From Halomonas sp. GD1P12 (GTDB lineage Bacteria > Pseudomonadota > Gammaproteobacteria > Pseudomonadales > Halomonadaceae), in contig NZ_CP107007.1 in the NCBI RefSeq assembly GCF_025725645.1, positions 3,038,001-3,102,000 of the forward strand: a stretch of 64,000 nt of DNA, read 5' to 3'. The translations under genes were made by a program, and so were the position numbers. Below are positions 31,787 to 39,662 of the stretch, piece by piece (position 1 is the stretch's first letter; every line of letters starts with the position of its first letter). Below the pieces are notes generated by a model. It ran no database searches, was not told where the DNA came from, and saw only the letters and a list, made by a program, of their open reading frames with translations.

Positions 31787-33037
31787 TTATTCACTTTCTT
31801 TATTTTTACGCCAAAGTAACAACTGCTCGATAGGGCTATGTTTTTCTTTAGCTGCTCCATCAATAACCATTTGAGAATCTCGACTAATAGAGAGAAGATT
31901 TATTCTCATCAACTCTTTCAAATCTTCAGAAACTTCATCTCCGATCTCTAACAATCTTGACTTATAACCTTCATAAGACTCAGCTAAAGTTTGTTTTTGA
32001 GCATAAAACTCCTCTAGCCTAGTAAGAAGCGAAGATTTTTTTGAAGCAAATACACCAAGCCAGAGAGGCACACCAAAAAGAGTTAATCTAGTTAAAAAGA
32101 AGTGGACGTAACTCCAAAAATCATTAGGCTCAAAGTCTGACCAAGCAAACAGAGATAGCGCAATAATTAAACCGACGCCAAGAGAAGCATAAAAAATAAT
32201 ATCATACGTAACTCTTAGTGCAGCTGCAGCCTCTTTACGTTCTTTAAATGACTTCGCCAACTGAACAGTTACAGCACTCCCAAGCACTTCATCAGCTTTT
32301 TTCTGTACGCTTTCTGATGCAGAGGTTACCGCTGCAGCTTTTTCTAAAATTGATTTGGCATCATAGGTAAGCTTTTCGTTATCACCTATTAAAATGTCTA
32401 AATACGCTCTATTCTTTTCAAGATTATTGTGGATATTATTCACATTCTTTAGAAGATTTTTTGCTTCTGCCAGACTTTCAGCCAAAGAATCACTATGCTC
32501 GTTGTAAGACTGCATATTAGAATATGCGTCTTCAATTTGCTTCGACAATTTTGTTAAACCAACCTCTTGCTTCTTAAAGCTTTCGTTAAAATAATGAATT
32601 CTCGACTCAAGCTCTTTATTAACGCCAAACAGTTGATTTAGAAAACTAGGATCTTGATTATAAAAAGAAGCATCCCAAATTCTAATATTATATTTTTGCC
32701 TAGGGTTATTGTTTTCGCCATATTCAATCCATACACCTGATCCAAAGAAAACACTTTCTTTAAACAGATTCAAAGGCTCTATTTTAAATTTGATTTCTTT
32801 ATTATTTTCTATAAAAGAGCCTTGAATATCATCTTGATCAAATTCATCGTCTTTTACAAGCTCAGCTTCGCCCTCTTTCATCAGCCCATTAGCATTATAA
32901 CCCATAACTTTGAACTTATGATGCCCAACAACCTTGAAGTAATAATTATTCACAAGCTTCAAATCAGAAGCTATATTATTAGCAACTGTTATTGGCTTTA
33001 ACTCACAAAAAAAACCGCTGGACTCTTCATAACTCAT
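31787..33037 (-). CDS. Coiled-coil, two-TM membrane protein in cI operon
   Basis: 416 residues, family not recognised. Residues 1-135 are a beta-rich domain (FKVVGHHKFKVMGYNANG..., NIRIWDASFYNQDP). Residues ~140-275 are a long coiled coil. TM helices lie at ~279-298 and ~310-331. Residues ~335-416 are a second coiled coil (LLTRLEEFYAQKQTLAESYEGYKSRLLEI). The gene is strongly AT-rich compared with phage structural genes. It starts 22 bp after the DUF4145 gene, which is coupled to cI, so it should be made in the lysogen. A membrane-located exclusion or abortive-infection effector is a reasonable guess. Confidence 0.75.
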   Translation of the reverse strand: MSYEESSGFFCELKPITVANNIASDLKLVNNYYFKVVGHHKFKVMGYNANGLMKEGEAELVKDDEFDQDDIQGSFIENNKEIKFKIEPLNLFKESVFFGSGVWIEYGENNNPRQKYNIRIWDASFYNQDPSFLNQLFGVNKELESRIHYFNESFKKQEVGLTKLSKQIEDAYSNMQSYNEHSDSLAESLAEAKNLLKNVNNIHNNLEKNRAYLDILIGDNEKLTYDAKSILEKAAAVTSASESVQKKADEVLGSAVTVQLAKSFKERKEAAAALRVTYDIIFYASLGVGLIIALSLFAWSDFEPNDFWSYVHFFLTRLTLFGVPLWLGVFASKKSSLLTRLEEFYAQKQTLAESYEGYKSRLLEIGDEVSEDLKELMRINLLSISRDSQMVIDGAAKEKHSPIEQLLLWRKNKESE

Positions 33038-33059
33038 ACAGTTACCTTAATTATAGTAA

Positions 33060-33692
33060 TCAATTAGATGAATCACGCTTCTCAACCCCCTGCCGCTTAC
33101 CCTCAGGCAAACTCTCATAAAGCGCGTCAATCTCTTTAAATCGGGTAATCCTGTCTTGAACAATAAAGTTCAAAAGCTCAAACATGGAGCCAACGCTTTT
33201 ATCGATATCTTCATCTTTCAGCTCACCTGGGTGAACAGACTCATTACCAATAATTCGAATAGCATCGAGTGCTTTTTGTACGGCTTGAGGCAAACCATCT
33301 TGAACGAGCTCACCAATGGCCCTATCGATTTTCGAGTTTTTACCAAGGTGAATACATAAGCGCTGAAGTGCTAGGCGAAGTAAAGCTGCTGCGGCTCTCG
33401 AAGAGTGTGGAAGAACATCACGTGCTTCTAAATAATCTTTTTTCGCATCTTCAGGCATATCCTGATGAGGAAAAGGGGCGCCTGAAATCAAAGGAAAAAT
33501 TAGTTGCCCAGAAAGTTCACGGTATTCCGTACCAAACCATAAAGTTGCACCACCGCAATGCTGACACTGGGCTCTCTCAACAAGAGTTCTGACTTGGTTC
33601 AATTGCCAGTTAAACCAGGCGACTTTGGAATAAACATCGCAGAATGGACAAGTGAACGACTTAGCACGATGCTTAGGGGGATAATATTTCAT
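33060..33692 (-). CDS. Zinc-ribbon DUF4145 protein, coupled to cI
   Basis: 210 residues from ATG 33692 (MKYYPPKHRAKSFTCPFC). Residues ~15-50 form a zinc ribbon (CPFC...CQHC). From about residue 85 it has the DUF4145 pattern: ARDVLPHSSRAAAALLRLALQRLCIHLGK..KIDRAIGELVQDGLPQAVQKALDAIRIIGNESVHPGE. This helical domain also occurs in restriction and other defence-related proteins. Its start codon shares a base with the repressor stop (TGATG), so expression follows cI. AT-richer than cI, suggesting acquisition with the next gene. Confidence 0.82.
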   Translation of the reverse strand: MKYYPPKHRAKSFTCPFCDVYSKVAWFNWQLNQVRTLVERAQCQHCGGATLWFGTEYRELSGQLIFPLISGAPFPHQDMPEDAKKDYLEARDVLPHSSRAAAALLRLALQRLCIHLGKNSKIDRAIGELVQDGLPQAVQKALDAIRIIGNESVHPGELKDEDIDKSVGSMFELLNFIVQDRITRFKEIDALYESLPEGKRQGVEKRDSSN

Positions 33693-34345
33693 CACACCAC
33701 CCGCCCAATCCGAATCTCGCACCGCCCCAGAATCTCCAAATCTCCCATATCCTGTGGCTTGATCATCTCCGGCTGGTACAGCTCGTTATCACTAATCAGG
33801 TACAGCGCGCCCCCGGCCAACCGCTGAACACGCTTGATCCGCCGCTCCCCACTCACCAGCAGCAGGAACACCCCTTCCTGCTTCGGATCGCGAGCCGCCC
33901 GGTTCACCAGCACCCAGTCGCCATCCGCCAGGGTGCCGTCCATCGAATCCCCCCGCACCTGCACGCCCACGATCTGCGCCGGGTCGAGCCCCTGAGCGGT
34001 CAACTCGCTACGCGGGAACTGCAAGGTCGTCTTGATCGGCTCGCCCTCAAAGCTGCGCCCGGCGCCGGCGGCGGCTTCTATGTCGTACATCGGTATCGAA
34101 GCCATGCCTTCAGCCAGGTCGAGCAATTCAACATTTGAAGAAACCGTCCGGTTCCCGGTCAAGATGTACTGCACATCGACTCCTTGCGAAGCGATGGCGG
34201 TCAAGTAGTCGCCTTTCGGGCTGCGCTGGTCAGCTTCGTAAAGCATTTGGGACTTTTTAGTTACATGGGCAAGGTCACCGAACTGGGTTTGAGACATCCC
34301 CAGACGCTCCCTCTCTTCCCTAAGCCTTTCACCCAATGAAACCAT
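33692..34345 (-). CDS. cI: CI-type repressor (XRE HTH plus S24 peptidase)
   Basis: 217 residues. Residues ~5-60 form an XRE helix-turn-helix (LGERLREERERLGMSQTQFGDLAHVTKKSQMLYEADQRSP). Residues ~85-215 are a LexA-type domain with AAAGAGRSFEG, which contains the expected Ala-Gly cleavage site, S134 (RGDSMDGTLADGDWVLV) and K171 (RRIKRV). Ribosome site AGAGGA. Divergent from the early operon across a dyad. Autocleavage implies RecA/SOS induction, unlike the P2 C repressor. Directly followed by the DUF4145 gene. Confidence 0.94.
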   Translation of the reverse strand: MVSLGERLREERERLGMSQTQFGDLAHVTKKSQMLYEADQRSPKGDYLTAIASQGVDVQYILTGNRTVSSNVELLDLAEGMASIPMYDIEAAAGAGRSFEGEPIKTTLQFPRSELTAQGLDPAQIVGVQVRGDSMDGTLADGDWVLVNRAARDPKQEGVFLLLVSGERRIKRVQRLAGGALYLISDNELYQPEMIKPQDMGDLEILGRCEIRIGRVV

Positions 34346-34361
34346 TATGTCCTCTCAACTA

Positions 34362-34390
34362 TTGACATGGTCACCGTTCGGTACCATTCT
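34362..34390. promoter_or_regulatory. Early promoter and putative CI operator
   Basis: TTGACA at 34362-34367 overlaps an imperfect dyad, ATGG-TC-ACCG-TT-CGGT-A-CCAT (34367-34387). A TACCAT or CATTCT word could serve as -10. It lies between cI and the rightward early operon, the expected place of a lysogeny switch. Confidence 0.6.
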
Positions 34391-34425
34391 ATCGATGTCT
34401 TTCACTTCATTTCACTTTGCAAGGG

Positions 34426-34449
34426 AGCCACTGCCATGGCCACACCTGC
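34426..34449 (+). repeat. 24-bp leader repeat, copy 1 (copy 2 at 35122-35145)
   Basis: Identical 24 bp spanning the ribosome-site spacer, ATG and first codons (MATPA) of the genes at 34436 and 35132. Two genes with the same 5' end but unrelated bodies suggest recombination or insertion at this leader. Confidence 0.8.
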
Positions 34450-34939
34450 TGAAACCTCACCGCGCATCACGGTGCAACACGTCACTATCGAGGAAACCCA
34501 AGGCCCACTCTCTGTCGACGTTGCGCGGCTTGGACTCGAAAGCTTTAACGCCACCTGCCAGCAACAAACAATGACACTCGATGAGCTTCTCGACGTCATC
34601 CGTGGCGCCAACGAGCTGGGCGCAACTGATACCACCGCCACTTTCCAGCTCGATGAAAAAGCACCTAGCCACACGTGGTCGATCAAGGCGATCAAGCCTG
34701 ACGCAACGGCGCCTAAAGACACCGACTCCCAAGCCTCAGCTTTTCAGCTCACGGCACGCCAACAAGCCTTGGCCGAAGGCGTGATGGTTGAGGTCGTGGG
34801 CGCTTTGGCAAAGCAAAGCACGCCCGGCAAAGTCCTCAGCGAAGCGGCCATCAATCTGGCGAATGCGTTGCGGGTTGGCCTGGATCAGCTCACGACAACG
34901 TCTTGTAGTACTCGACCAACTTCTTGTGAGCAGCGATAG
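34436..34939 (+). CDS. Unknown early protein, first gene right of cI
   Basis: 167 residues from ATG 34436 (MATPAETSPRITVQHVTIEE), ribosome site AAGGGAG. No known domain. N-terminal half beta/alpha (TMTLDELLDVIRGANELGATDTTATFQLDE); C-terminal half helical (LTARQQALAEGVMVEVVGALAKQSTPGKVLSEAAINLANALRVGLDQL). The last ~15 residues (TTTSCSTRPTSCEQR) read through the 3' part of an antisense gene and look unnatural. The original C-terminus may have been lost when that gene was inserted. A Cox-like or early regulatory role is possible from position only. Confidence 0.65.
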   Translation: MATPAETSPRITVQHVTIEETQGPLSVDVARLGLESFNATCQQQTMTLDELLDVIRGANELGATDTTATFQLDEKAPSHTWSIKAIKPDATAPKDTDSQASAFQLTARQQALAEGVMVEVVGALAKQSTPGKVLSEAAINLANALRVGLDQLTTTSCSTRPTSCEQR

Positions 34940-35087
34940 CGGTATCGGCGAGCTGCTCACCTCTCATGGTTCCGTAAGCGGTATTTCCGGACGAAATGAT
35001 TTGGTCGGACCTGATCATCTCAAGAACGACTTCATGAGCGGCATGTACGGGATCATTTTTGGGATCTAGCGAACGTTGCTCCGTCAT
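34890..35087 (-). CDS. Small antisense gene in the early operon
   Basis: 65 residues (MTEQRSLDPKNDPVHAAHEVVLEMIRSDQ...), soluble, mostly helical. A perfect ribosome site (AGGAGGG) lies 9 bases before the start, strong evidence for a real gene. It opposes the early operon and overlaps the end of the gene at 34436 by 50 bp. Short, independent and acidic/helical, it fits a phage moron. Anti-defence or counter-repressor roles are possible but untested. No family recognised. Confidence 0.7.
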   Translation of the reverse strand: MTEQRSLDPKNDPVHAAHEVVLEMIRSDQIISSGNTAYGTMRGEQLADTAIAAHKKLVEYYKTLS

Positions 35088-35121
35088 AAACCAACCCTCC
35101 TAGGGCATCAATTAAAAAGGA

Positions 35122-35145
35122 AGCCACTGCCATGGCCACACCTGC
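35122..35145 (+). repeat. 24-bp leader repeat, copy 2
   Basis: Identical to 34426-34449; see that entry. Confidence 0.8.
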
Positions 35146-35428
35146 ATCAAACCCGATCCTGCTGTTCCGCGGTATCGACGTCGAGCTGAACCGCTGCTCG
35201 CCCGCCACCCGCCAGGCCATCACCGCCGAGATTGGCGGCACTAACCCACTCGCGGACCTCGAAGCGTTAGAAGAGCGCGTCACGGCGGAAGCCACCGGCC
35301 AGCTCGCTGCCACGATGCTGACCAACGGCGCCGCCGCCGTGGATATCGAAGACGCCCTCGCTGAACTGCGCGTGCATCTCGATGAGCACTTTCTCCAGCG
35401 CAAACTGGTGCGCCTGTACGACCGCTAA
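35132..35428 (+). CDS. Unknown early protein
   Basis: 98 residues, helical, no known domain (LFRGIDVELNRCSPATRQAITAEIGGTNPLADLEALEERVTAEATGQLAATMLTNGAAAVDIEDALAELRVHLDEHFLQRKLVRLYDR). Ribosome site AAAAGGAAG. It shares its 24-bp start region with the gene at 34436. Member of a run of small genes between the repressor and replication module. Confidence 0.65.
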   Translation: MATPASNPILLFRGIDVELNRCSPATRQAITAEIGGTNPLADLEALEERVTAEATGQLAATMLTNGAAAVDIEDALAELRVHLDEHFLQRKLVRLYDR

Positions 35429-35474
35429 CCGCGCCTTTTTTCGAGTCTTTCACACTGTAAAGGAAGCCTACCCC

Positions 35475-35681
35475 ATGACCACCGCCAACGCCATTACACC
35501 TAAGCGCATTTATGCCCCCAAAGGCTGCAATAGCCCGGTGATGACCCATATCACCGAATCCGAGCGGAGCGATCTTGAACGCATCAGCGAGCTGGAAGTG
35601 CGCTCGCTTTCGGCCACGGCCCGCATGCTCATGCTGCGCGGTATCGCCCAGTACGACGATGACACCCTCAACGCCCAATAA
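35475..35681 (+). CDS. Small RHH/HTH-like early protein
   Basis: 68 residues from ATG 35475 (MTTANAITPKRIYAPKG), ribosome site AAAGGAAG. The segment ITESERSDLERISELEVRSLSATARMLMLRGIAQY resembles a ribbon-helix-helix unit: a short strand followed by two helices with the SLSATARMLML turn. Probably a small DNA-binding protein. First of three such small genes in a row. Confidence 0.6.
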   Translation: MTTANAITPKRIYAPKGCNSPVMTHITESERSDLERISELEVRSLSATARMLMLRGIAQYDDDTLNAQ

Positions 35682-35712
35682 CCCTGCGTGCCGCTGCCAA
35701 AGGAACACTGCC

Positions 35713-35916
35713 ATGCACCAAGACACTCGCCGCATTCGCCACCGCTACGCCGCCATCAACCTGGATGAGTACGAAGCTCGGCTGATCGATGCCCTGGTGG
35801 ATTACACCGGCATGTCCCGGGCCACCTTGCTCCGCCAGTTGGTCCTGAAAGAAGCGCTCGACACCCTGGGCGTTGGCGACCTCGTGAACACCAGTGTGGG
35901 CCAGCGTGCCTCGTAA
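35713..35916 (+). CDS. Small RHH-like early protein
   Basis: 67 residues from ATG 35713, ribosome site AAAGGAAC. AAINLDEYEARLIDALVDYTGMSRATLLRQLVLKEAL is a typical ribbon-helix-helix layout: strand INLD, helix A, GMSR turn, helix B. Likely dimeric DNA-binding protein of the early region; target unknown. Confidence 0.65.
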   Translation: MHQDTRRIRHRYAAINLDEYEARLIDALVDYTGMSRATLLRQLVLKEALDTLGVGDLVNTSVGQRAS

Positions 35917-35953
35917 AAACAGGCACGAAAAAGGTCCTCAAGGAGCACTTGCA

Positions 35954-36145
35954 ATGCCCCAGAACCACCTACTGCTGGACGACGAACTCGAACGCCAGCT
36001 TGAGGCGGTACGTAAACAGGAAGGCCTGAACAGCATTGATGAAGCCGCCGAGTGGCTCACGCGGCGGCGCTTGCGCAAAGGCACCCAAGGGCTCACGGGC
36101 CGGGGCCGCGCCCTTTATCCCGTATCAGGAGACCGCAGTGAGTAG
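35954..36145 (+). CDS. Small RHH-like early protein
   Basis: 63 residues from ATG 35954, ribosome site AAGGAGC. NHLLLDDELERQLEAVRKQEGLNSIDEAAEWLTRRRLRKG again follows a strand-helix-turn-helix plan and ends in a basic tail. It overlaps the Ogr-like gene by 8 bp, implying co-translation. Confidence 0.62.
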   Translation: MPQNHLLLDDELERQLEAVRKQEGLNSIDEAAEWLTRRRLRKGTQGLTGRGRALYPVSGDRSE

Positions 36146-36455
36146 CACCGACACCCCTCAAAGCGAGTTCAGCCGCCTGCGGATCGACTGCCCTCATTGC
36201 GGTAGCCATATGAAGGTGCGCACCTCGAAAAGCGATATGTCGCTACTGCGCGAACTCTACCTGCACTGCACCAACGAGTTCGACTGCGGCTTTCGCGGCA
36301 AGGCGAATCTTGAATTCGTGCACACCCTGACCGTCAGCCGCTGCCCCAACCCCGACGTGTACTTGCTCACCTCGCCCTGGGTGCTCAAGCAAATGAAGCT
36401 CGACCTGCCCACGGTCAACGACGAATGCTACGACGAGGAAACCCCCAATGAGTAA
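36138..36455 (+). CDS. ogr: Ogr/Delta-type zinc-finger late activator
   Basis: 105 residues from GTG 36138, ribosome site CAGGAGA. Zinc ligands CPHC and C-x6-C (LRIDCPHCGSHMKVRTSKSDMSLLRELYLHCTNEFDCGFRGKAN) match P2 Ogr and P4 Delta, followed by a strand (EFVHTLTVSRCP). Such proteins activate late promoters by binding TGT..ACA dyads near -55 and touching RNA polymerase alpha. Its targets here are presumably the three 30-bp elements before P/O, V and FI. Unusually, it lies in the early replication operon rather than beside D. The C-terminal ~30 residues are extra relative to P2 Ogr. Confidence 0.85.
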   Translation: MSSTDTPQSEFSRLRIDCPHCGSHMKVRTSKSDMSLLRELYLHCTNEFDCGFRGKANLEFVHTLTVSRCPNPDVYLLTSPWVLKQMKLDLPTVNDECYDEETPNE

Positions 36456-36849
36456 CGTGGCTACCCTCCCCCTGCCCGCCCGCCTCCAACCCGACCGCGC
36501 CGGCTTCGGCGAACTCCGCGCCGAGCTCCATGGCCGCGCAGGGGATCAGGATCTGATCGACGTCTGGGCGAACCTGCCTTACGCCGAGCGCCGTCTGGTG
36601 CTCAAAAGCGCCGGCCTCAAGGAAGACGCCACCCAGCACATCAGCGCGTTCGCCAAGCCCGCACGCGACGCCATCCGCGCCGCGATCCACCGCATGAGCG
36701 ACTACGCCAGCGGGCTCAAGGACCAGCTGCGCAACCGCACCCAGCACCCGAGCGCCGAGCTGGCCAGCCACGCCCGCCAGGCACTGGCCGAGGGCAACAC
36801 CAAAGCGGCCCTTCACTGGCTCGCACTGATCGAAAAGGGGGTGGCATGA
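36448..36849 (+). CDS. Unknown early protein
   Basis: 133 residues, helical, no recognised domain. The segment AELHGRAGDQDLIDVWANLPYAERRLVLKSAGL is followed by HARQALAEGNTKAALHWLALIEKG. It overlaps Ogr upstream by 8 bp and the next gene by four, so it is part of the replication operon. A replication accessory role is possible from position only. Confidence 0.65.
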   Translation: MSNVATLPLPARLQPDRAGFGELRAELHGRAGDQDLIDVWANLPYAERRLVLKSAGLKEDATQHISAFAKPARDAIRAAIHRMSDYASGLKDQLRNRTQHPSAELASHARQALAEGNTKAALHWLALIEKGVA

Positions 36850-37112
36850 CCACCCGCGACGAGTTGCTCAAGCGCTACACCAGCGAGGCCATGCAAACCG
36901 GGGAGTACATCCGCGAACTCTACAAGGCGTGGGCGCACTTCACCGGGCTGGCCGTCATGCTCGAGCGTTCCGGCCACCGCATGGCCGCCGCTGAAATCCA
37001 GCGCGAAGCCGATGCGCTCGGCCAGCGCGCTAACCAGCTCGAGGGCGTGCTCCAGGACTATCACATCGACGTCGCGTCGGCGCGTATGGCGGCCAAGGGG
37101 CTCGAGCAGTGA
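36846..37112 (+). CDS. Unknown early protein upstream of gpA
   Basis: 88 residues, helical (DELLKRYTSEAMQTGEYIRELYKAWAHFTGLAVMLERSGHRMAAAEIQREADALGQRANQLEGVLQDY). Overlaps its neighbours by four bases on each side. Not recognised. It may act with the replication initiator. Confidence 0.65.
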   Translation: MTTRDELLKRYTSEAMQTGEYIRELYKAWAHFTGLAVMLERSGHRMAAAEIQREADALGQRANQLEGVLQDYHIDVASARMAAKGLEQ

Positions 37113-39427
37113 GCGCGCTGGATCTCGCCTTCGCGCATAGCTCCGGCACGCCGGACTGTGGCCACTTCCTGCGGGCTCACTTCGAGCGCCTGCCCTCGCT
37201 CGCCGACCGGCTGGCCGGTGGTTACGTGCACGTTTCGAAACGCCACGGCCACGCCGCCGCGAACCGCTGGCTAAACCACAACGCCAAAGATCTGATCGAG
37301 CCCACCGAAGTCTACCGCCGCTTCGAAGCAATCAAGGGCGATCTCCAGCGCGGCTTTGAAGCGCTAGTTAAACGTGGCGCAACCACCATCGAGGGCTTGA
37401 AAGCGGGCTGCGAGTGGTTGACCAGCGTGCAAGAGCGCCTGATGCTGCGCGGGCTCAACGCCACCCACGATGACGAAGCGGTCATCAACCACGCCAGCGC
37501 CCAAGCCACCGCAATCGAGCGCGAGCGAAGCAAGCTGATCGGCGGCATCGCCGAGCATAACCGCCGCCTGCGCCTCGGCCTGCTACCGCCCCCGCTCAAT
37601 CTGAAAACGCCCAAGGCCCGCACGCTCTCCGGCCAGGCGCGCGAAGTCGCGCTGCAGATCGCGCAGTCGCGCAACCCGCTTTCGCCCCCGCTGGGCGTCA
37701 TTCCATTGATGGCAGTGTTTCGCTGGTACCGCGCGCCGGTCATGAGCCTGCGCGTCGTCAATGTAATGGCGCTCGAAAAGGCGCAGTTTCGGGCACGCTC
37801 CCACGGTTTTAGCCCGCCGGGCCTAAAGCTGAAACCGAGCGCCCAGCTCGCCAGACTCACCAGTGCCAACTGGTGGCGGCGTCAGCTGCGCACGTTGGCC
37901 GGGCGGCGGCTCGAGCAGGTCCAGCGCGAAGCCCACCGCGTCCACAAACGCGCCGGCATCTACTGCAGCCACGTCACGCTTGATCGCCGCCGCGCCCAGA
38001 AGAACCGCAATACCGCCTTGCTCGAGGCGCTCGAAGCGATCAATCAGGACGGCCAGGTCTACACGCTGGCCGAATTGGCCGAGCTGGGCCTATCGAACCC
38101 GAACCATCGCCGCGCCGAATTGATGCTGCGTATAAGTGACACCGAGGCGGAGTCGCGCCGTATGGGGCACGTTGGCATGTTCTACACCATTACCGCGCCC
38201 AGTAGATTTCACCCGGTCGTCTCCGAAAACAGCGTGCGCAACCGGAAATATGACGGCTCGACGCCGCGCGATGCTCAGGCCTATTTGCAAAAGGTGTGGG
38301 CGCGCACCCGCGCCGCGCTCGCTCGGGAAAACCTCGGCATCTACGGCATCCGCGTGGTCGAGCCGCACCACGACGGCACGCCCCATTGGCACCTGCTCAT
38401 CTGGATGAAGCGCGAGGACGCCAACCGGATCAACCACATCATCCGCGACCACGCCGAAGCCGACACGCCGGAAGAGCTATTCGACCGCCGAGGCCGCGAG
38501 ACCACCGCGCGCTTCAAGGTCGAGCGTATCAACTACGCCAAAGGCACCGCCGCCGGCTACGTGGCTAAGTACATCAGCAAGAACATTAACGGCGAGCAGT
38601 TCACACGCGACGGCATCGAGGGCGACGACAAGGACAGCTATGGTCATGACCTCAACAGCGTGGCCCCGCGCATCGAGTCGTGGGCGGCCGTGTGGGGCAT
38701 TCGCCAGTTTCAGTTCGTGGGCCTGCCCTCGGTCACGGTCTGGCGGGAGATCCGACGGCTCAACGAAAAGCACGCCACCGAGCTGGAGAACTGGGAAGCC
38801 GCCACGCGGCCCGACCAGCGCATCGCCAGCCGCTTCGAGCAGATCCGCAAGGCCGCCAACGCCGGCCAGTGGGATCAGTTCTTACGCCTCATGGGTGGCC
38901 CGAACATGCCCCGTAAACAGCGCCCCATCAAACCCTGGACGATGCCCCGCGTGGACCTCAACCGCCTCAAGGACGAACAAGCGCAGATCAGCCACGCCAC
39001 CGGCGAGGTAGGTGAAGGCATCGAGGCCAGAGGCCGCCACGGCGAACCCACGCCCGGCACCTTCGGCATCGTCGTGGCCGACGGCCGCGGCAACGAACAC
39101 GAATATTTGACGCGCTTCTACCGCTGGCAAGTGCGCGGAAAGTCGCGCAGCCACCAAGGGGGTTTGGGAGGAGGCGCAGCCGAGTCCCCTTGGACTCGTG
39201 TCACTAACTGTACGGGCGGCCCGGATATTGAGCCGCGCGAGCCTCCAGAAGAAGAGAAAAAAGCTCAGCTTGCCCGCCTGAAAGAGTGGCAAAGCTCAGA
39301 AATTTACCGAGTTGAGCGCGACGCCGAGTACCAAGACGCCCTCGCCGCCCGAGAAGCCGCGCGAAACCTCTTCGCGCCGCGCCCCCGAACCCAGCAGGAA
39401 GAGTACTTCCCGCCCGAATTGTGTTGA
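37109..39427 (+). CDS. A: Replication initiation endonuclease (P2 gpA, HUH)
   Basis: 772 residues (P2 gpA is 761). Rolling-circle initiator that nicks its own origin in cis. HUH motif: EPHHDGTPHWHLLIW near residues 417-431. Tyrosine motif: GYVAKYISKNING with two Tyr four apart, near residue 483. Upstream blocks LRVVNVMALEKAQFRARSHGF and GLSNPNHRRAELMLRI..TE are also family features. In P2 the nick site lies inside this gene; I did not locate it here. Fourth gene of the coupled operon starting at Ogr. Confidence 0.94.
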   Translation: MSALDLAFAHSSGTPDCGHFLRAHFERLPSLADRLAGGYVHVSKRHGHAAANRWLNHNAKDLIEPTEVYRRFEAIKGDLQRGFEALVKRGATTIEGLKAGCEWLTSVQERLMLRGLNATHDDEAVINHASAQATAIERERSKLIGGIAEHNRRLRLGLLPPPLNLKTPKARTLSGQAREVALQIAQSRNPLSPPLGVIPLMAVFRWYRAPVMSLRVVNVMALEKAQFRARSHGFSPPGLKLKPSAQLARLTSANWWRRQLRTLAGRRLEQVQREAHRVHKRAGIYCSHVTLDRRRAQKNRNTALLEALEAINQDGQVYTLAELAELGLSNPNHRRAELMLRISDTEAESRRMGHVGMFYTITAPSRFHPVVSENSVRNRKYDGSTPRDAQAYLQKVWARTRAALARENLGIYGIRVVEPHHDGTPHWHLLIWMKREDANRINHIIRDHAEADTPEELFDRRGRETTARFKVERINYAKGTAAGYVAKYISKNINGEQFTRDGIEGDDKDSYGHDLNSVAPRIESWAAVWGIRQFQFVGLPSVTVWREIRRLNEKHATELENWEAATRPDQRIASRFEQIRKAANAGQWDQFLRLMGGPNMPRKQRPIKPWTMPRVDLNRLKDEQAQISHATGEVGEGIEARGRHGEPTPGTFGIVVADGRGNEHEYLTRFYRWQVRGKSRSHQGGLGGGAAESPWTRVTNCTGGPDIEPREPPEEEKKAQLARLKEWQSSEIYRVERDAEYQDALAAREAARNLFAPRPRTQQEEYFPPELC

Positions 39428-39444
39428 AAGAGGACCAACGAACA

Positions 39445-39660
39445 ATGGCCGATAACGCCGACCGCGCCGCGGACATCACCCAACAAAGCCTGGACGCCAC
39501 CCTGGCACGCCGCGCCCAGCTCGCCCAACCGGCGCCGCACGATGAATGCGTCGACTGCGGCTACGAGATCTCAGCGCCCCGCCGAGCCGCCGCGCCGTGG
39601 GCGACTACCTGCATTGAGTGCCAAGGCATTCGTGAACTGAAAAACAAGCAAGGAAGATAA
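39445..39660 (+). CDS. TraR/DksA-type C4 zinc-finger protein
   Basis: 71 residues from ATG 39445. Four-cysteine finger CVDCGYEISAPRRAAAPWATTCIECQ, diagnostic for the short TraR/DksA family found in P2-like phages. Such proteins bind the RNA polymerase secondary channel and mimic DksA/ppGpp action. The N-terminal helix keeps D and A residues (NADRAADITQQSLDATLARR). It follows A by 17 bp, as in P2 relatives. Confidence 0.9.
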   Translation: MADNADRAADITQQSLDATLARRAQLAQPAPHDECVDCGYEISAPRRAAAPWATTCIECQGIRELKNKQGR

Positions 39661-39662
39661 CC

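Noticed and set aside
36448..37112. P2 gpB helicase-loader assignment for the genes before A
   Set aside because: No sequence feature supports it; size and position alone are not enough.
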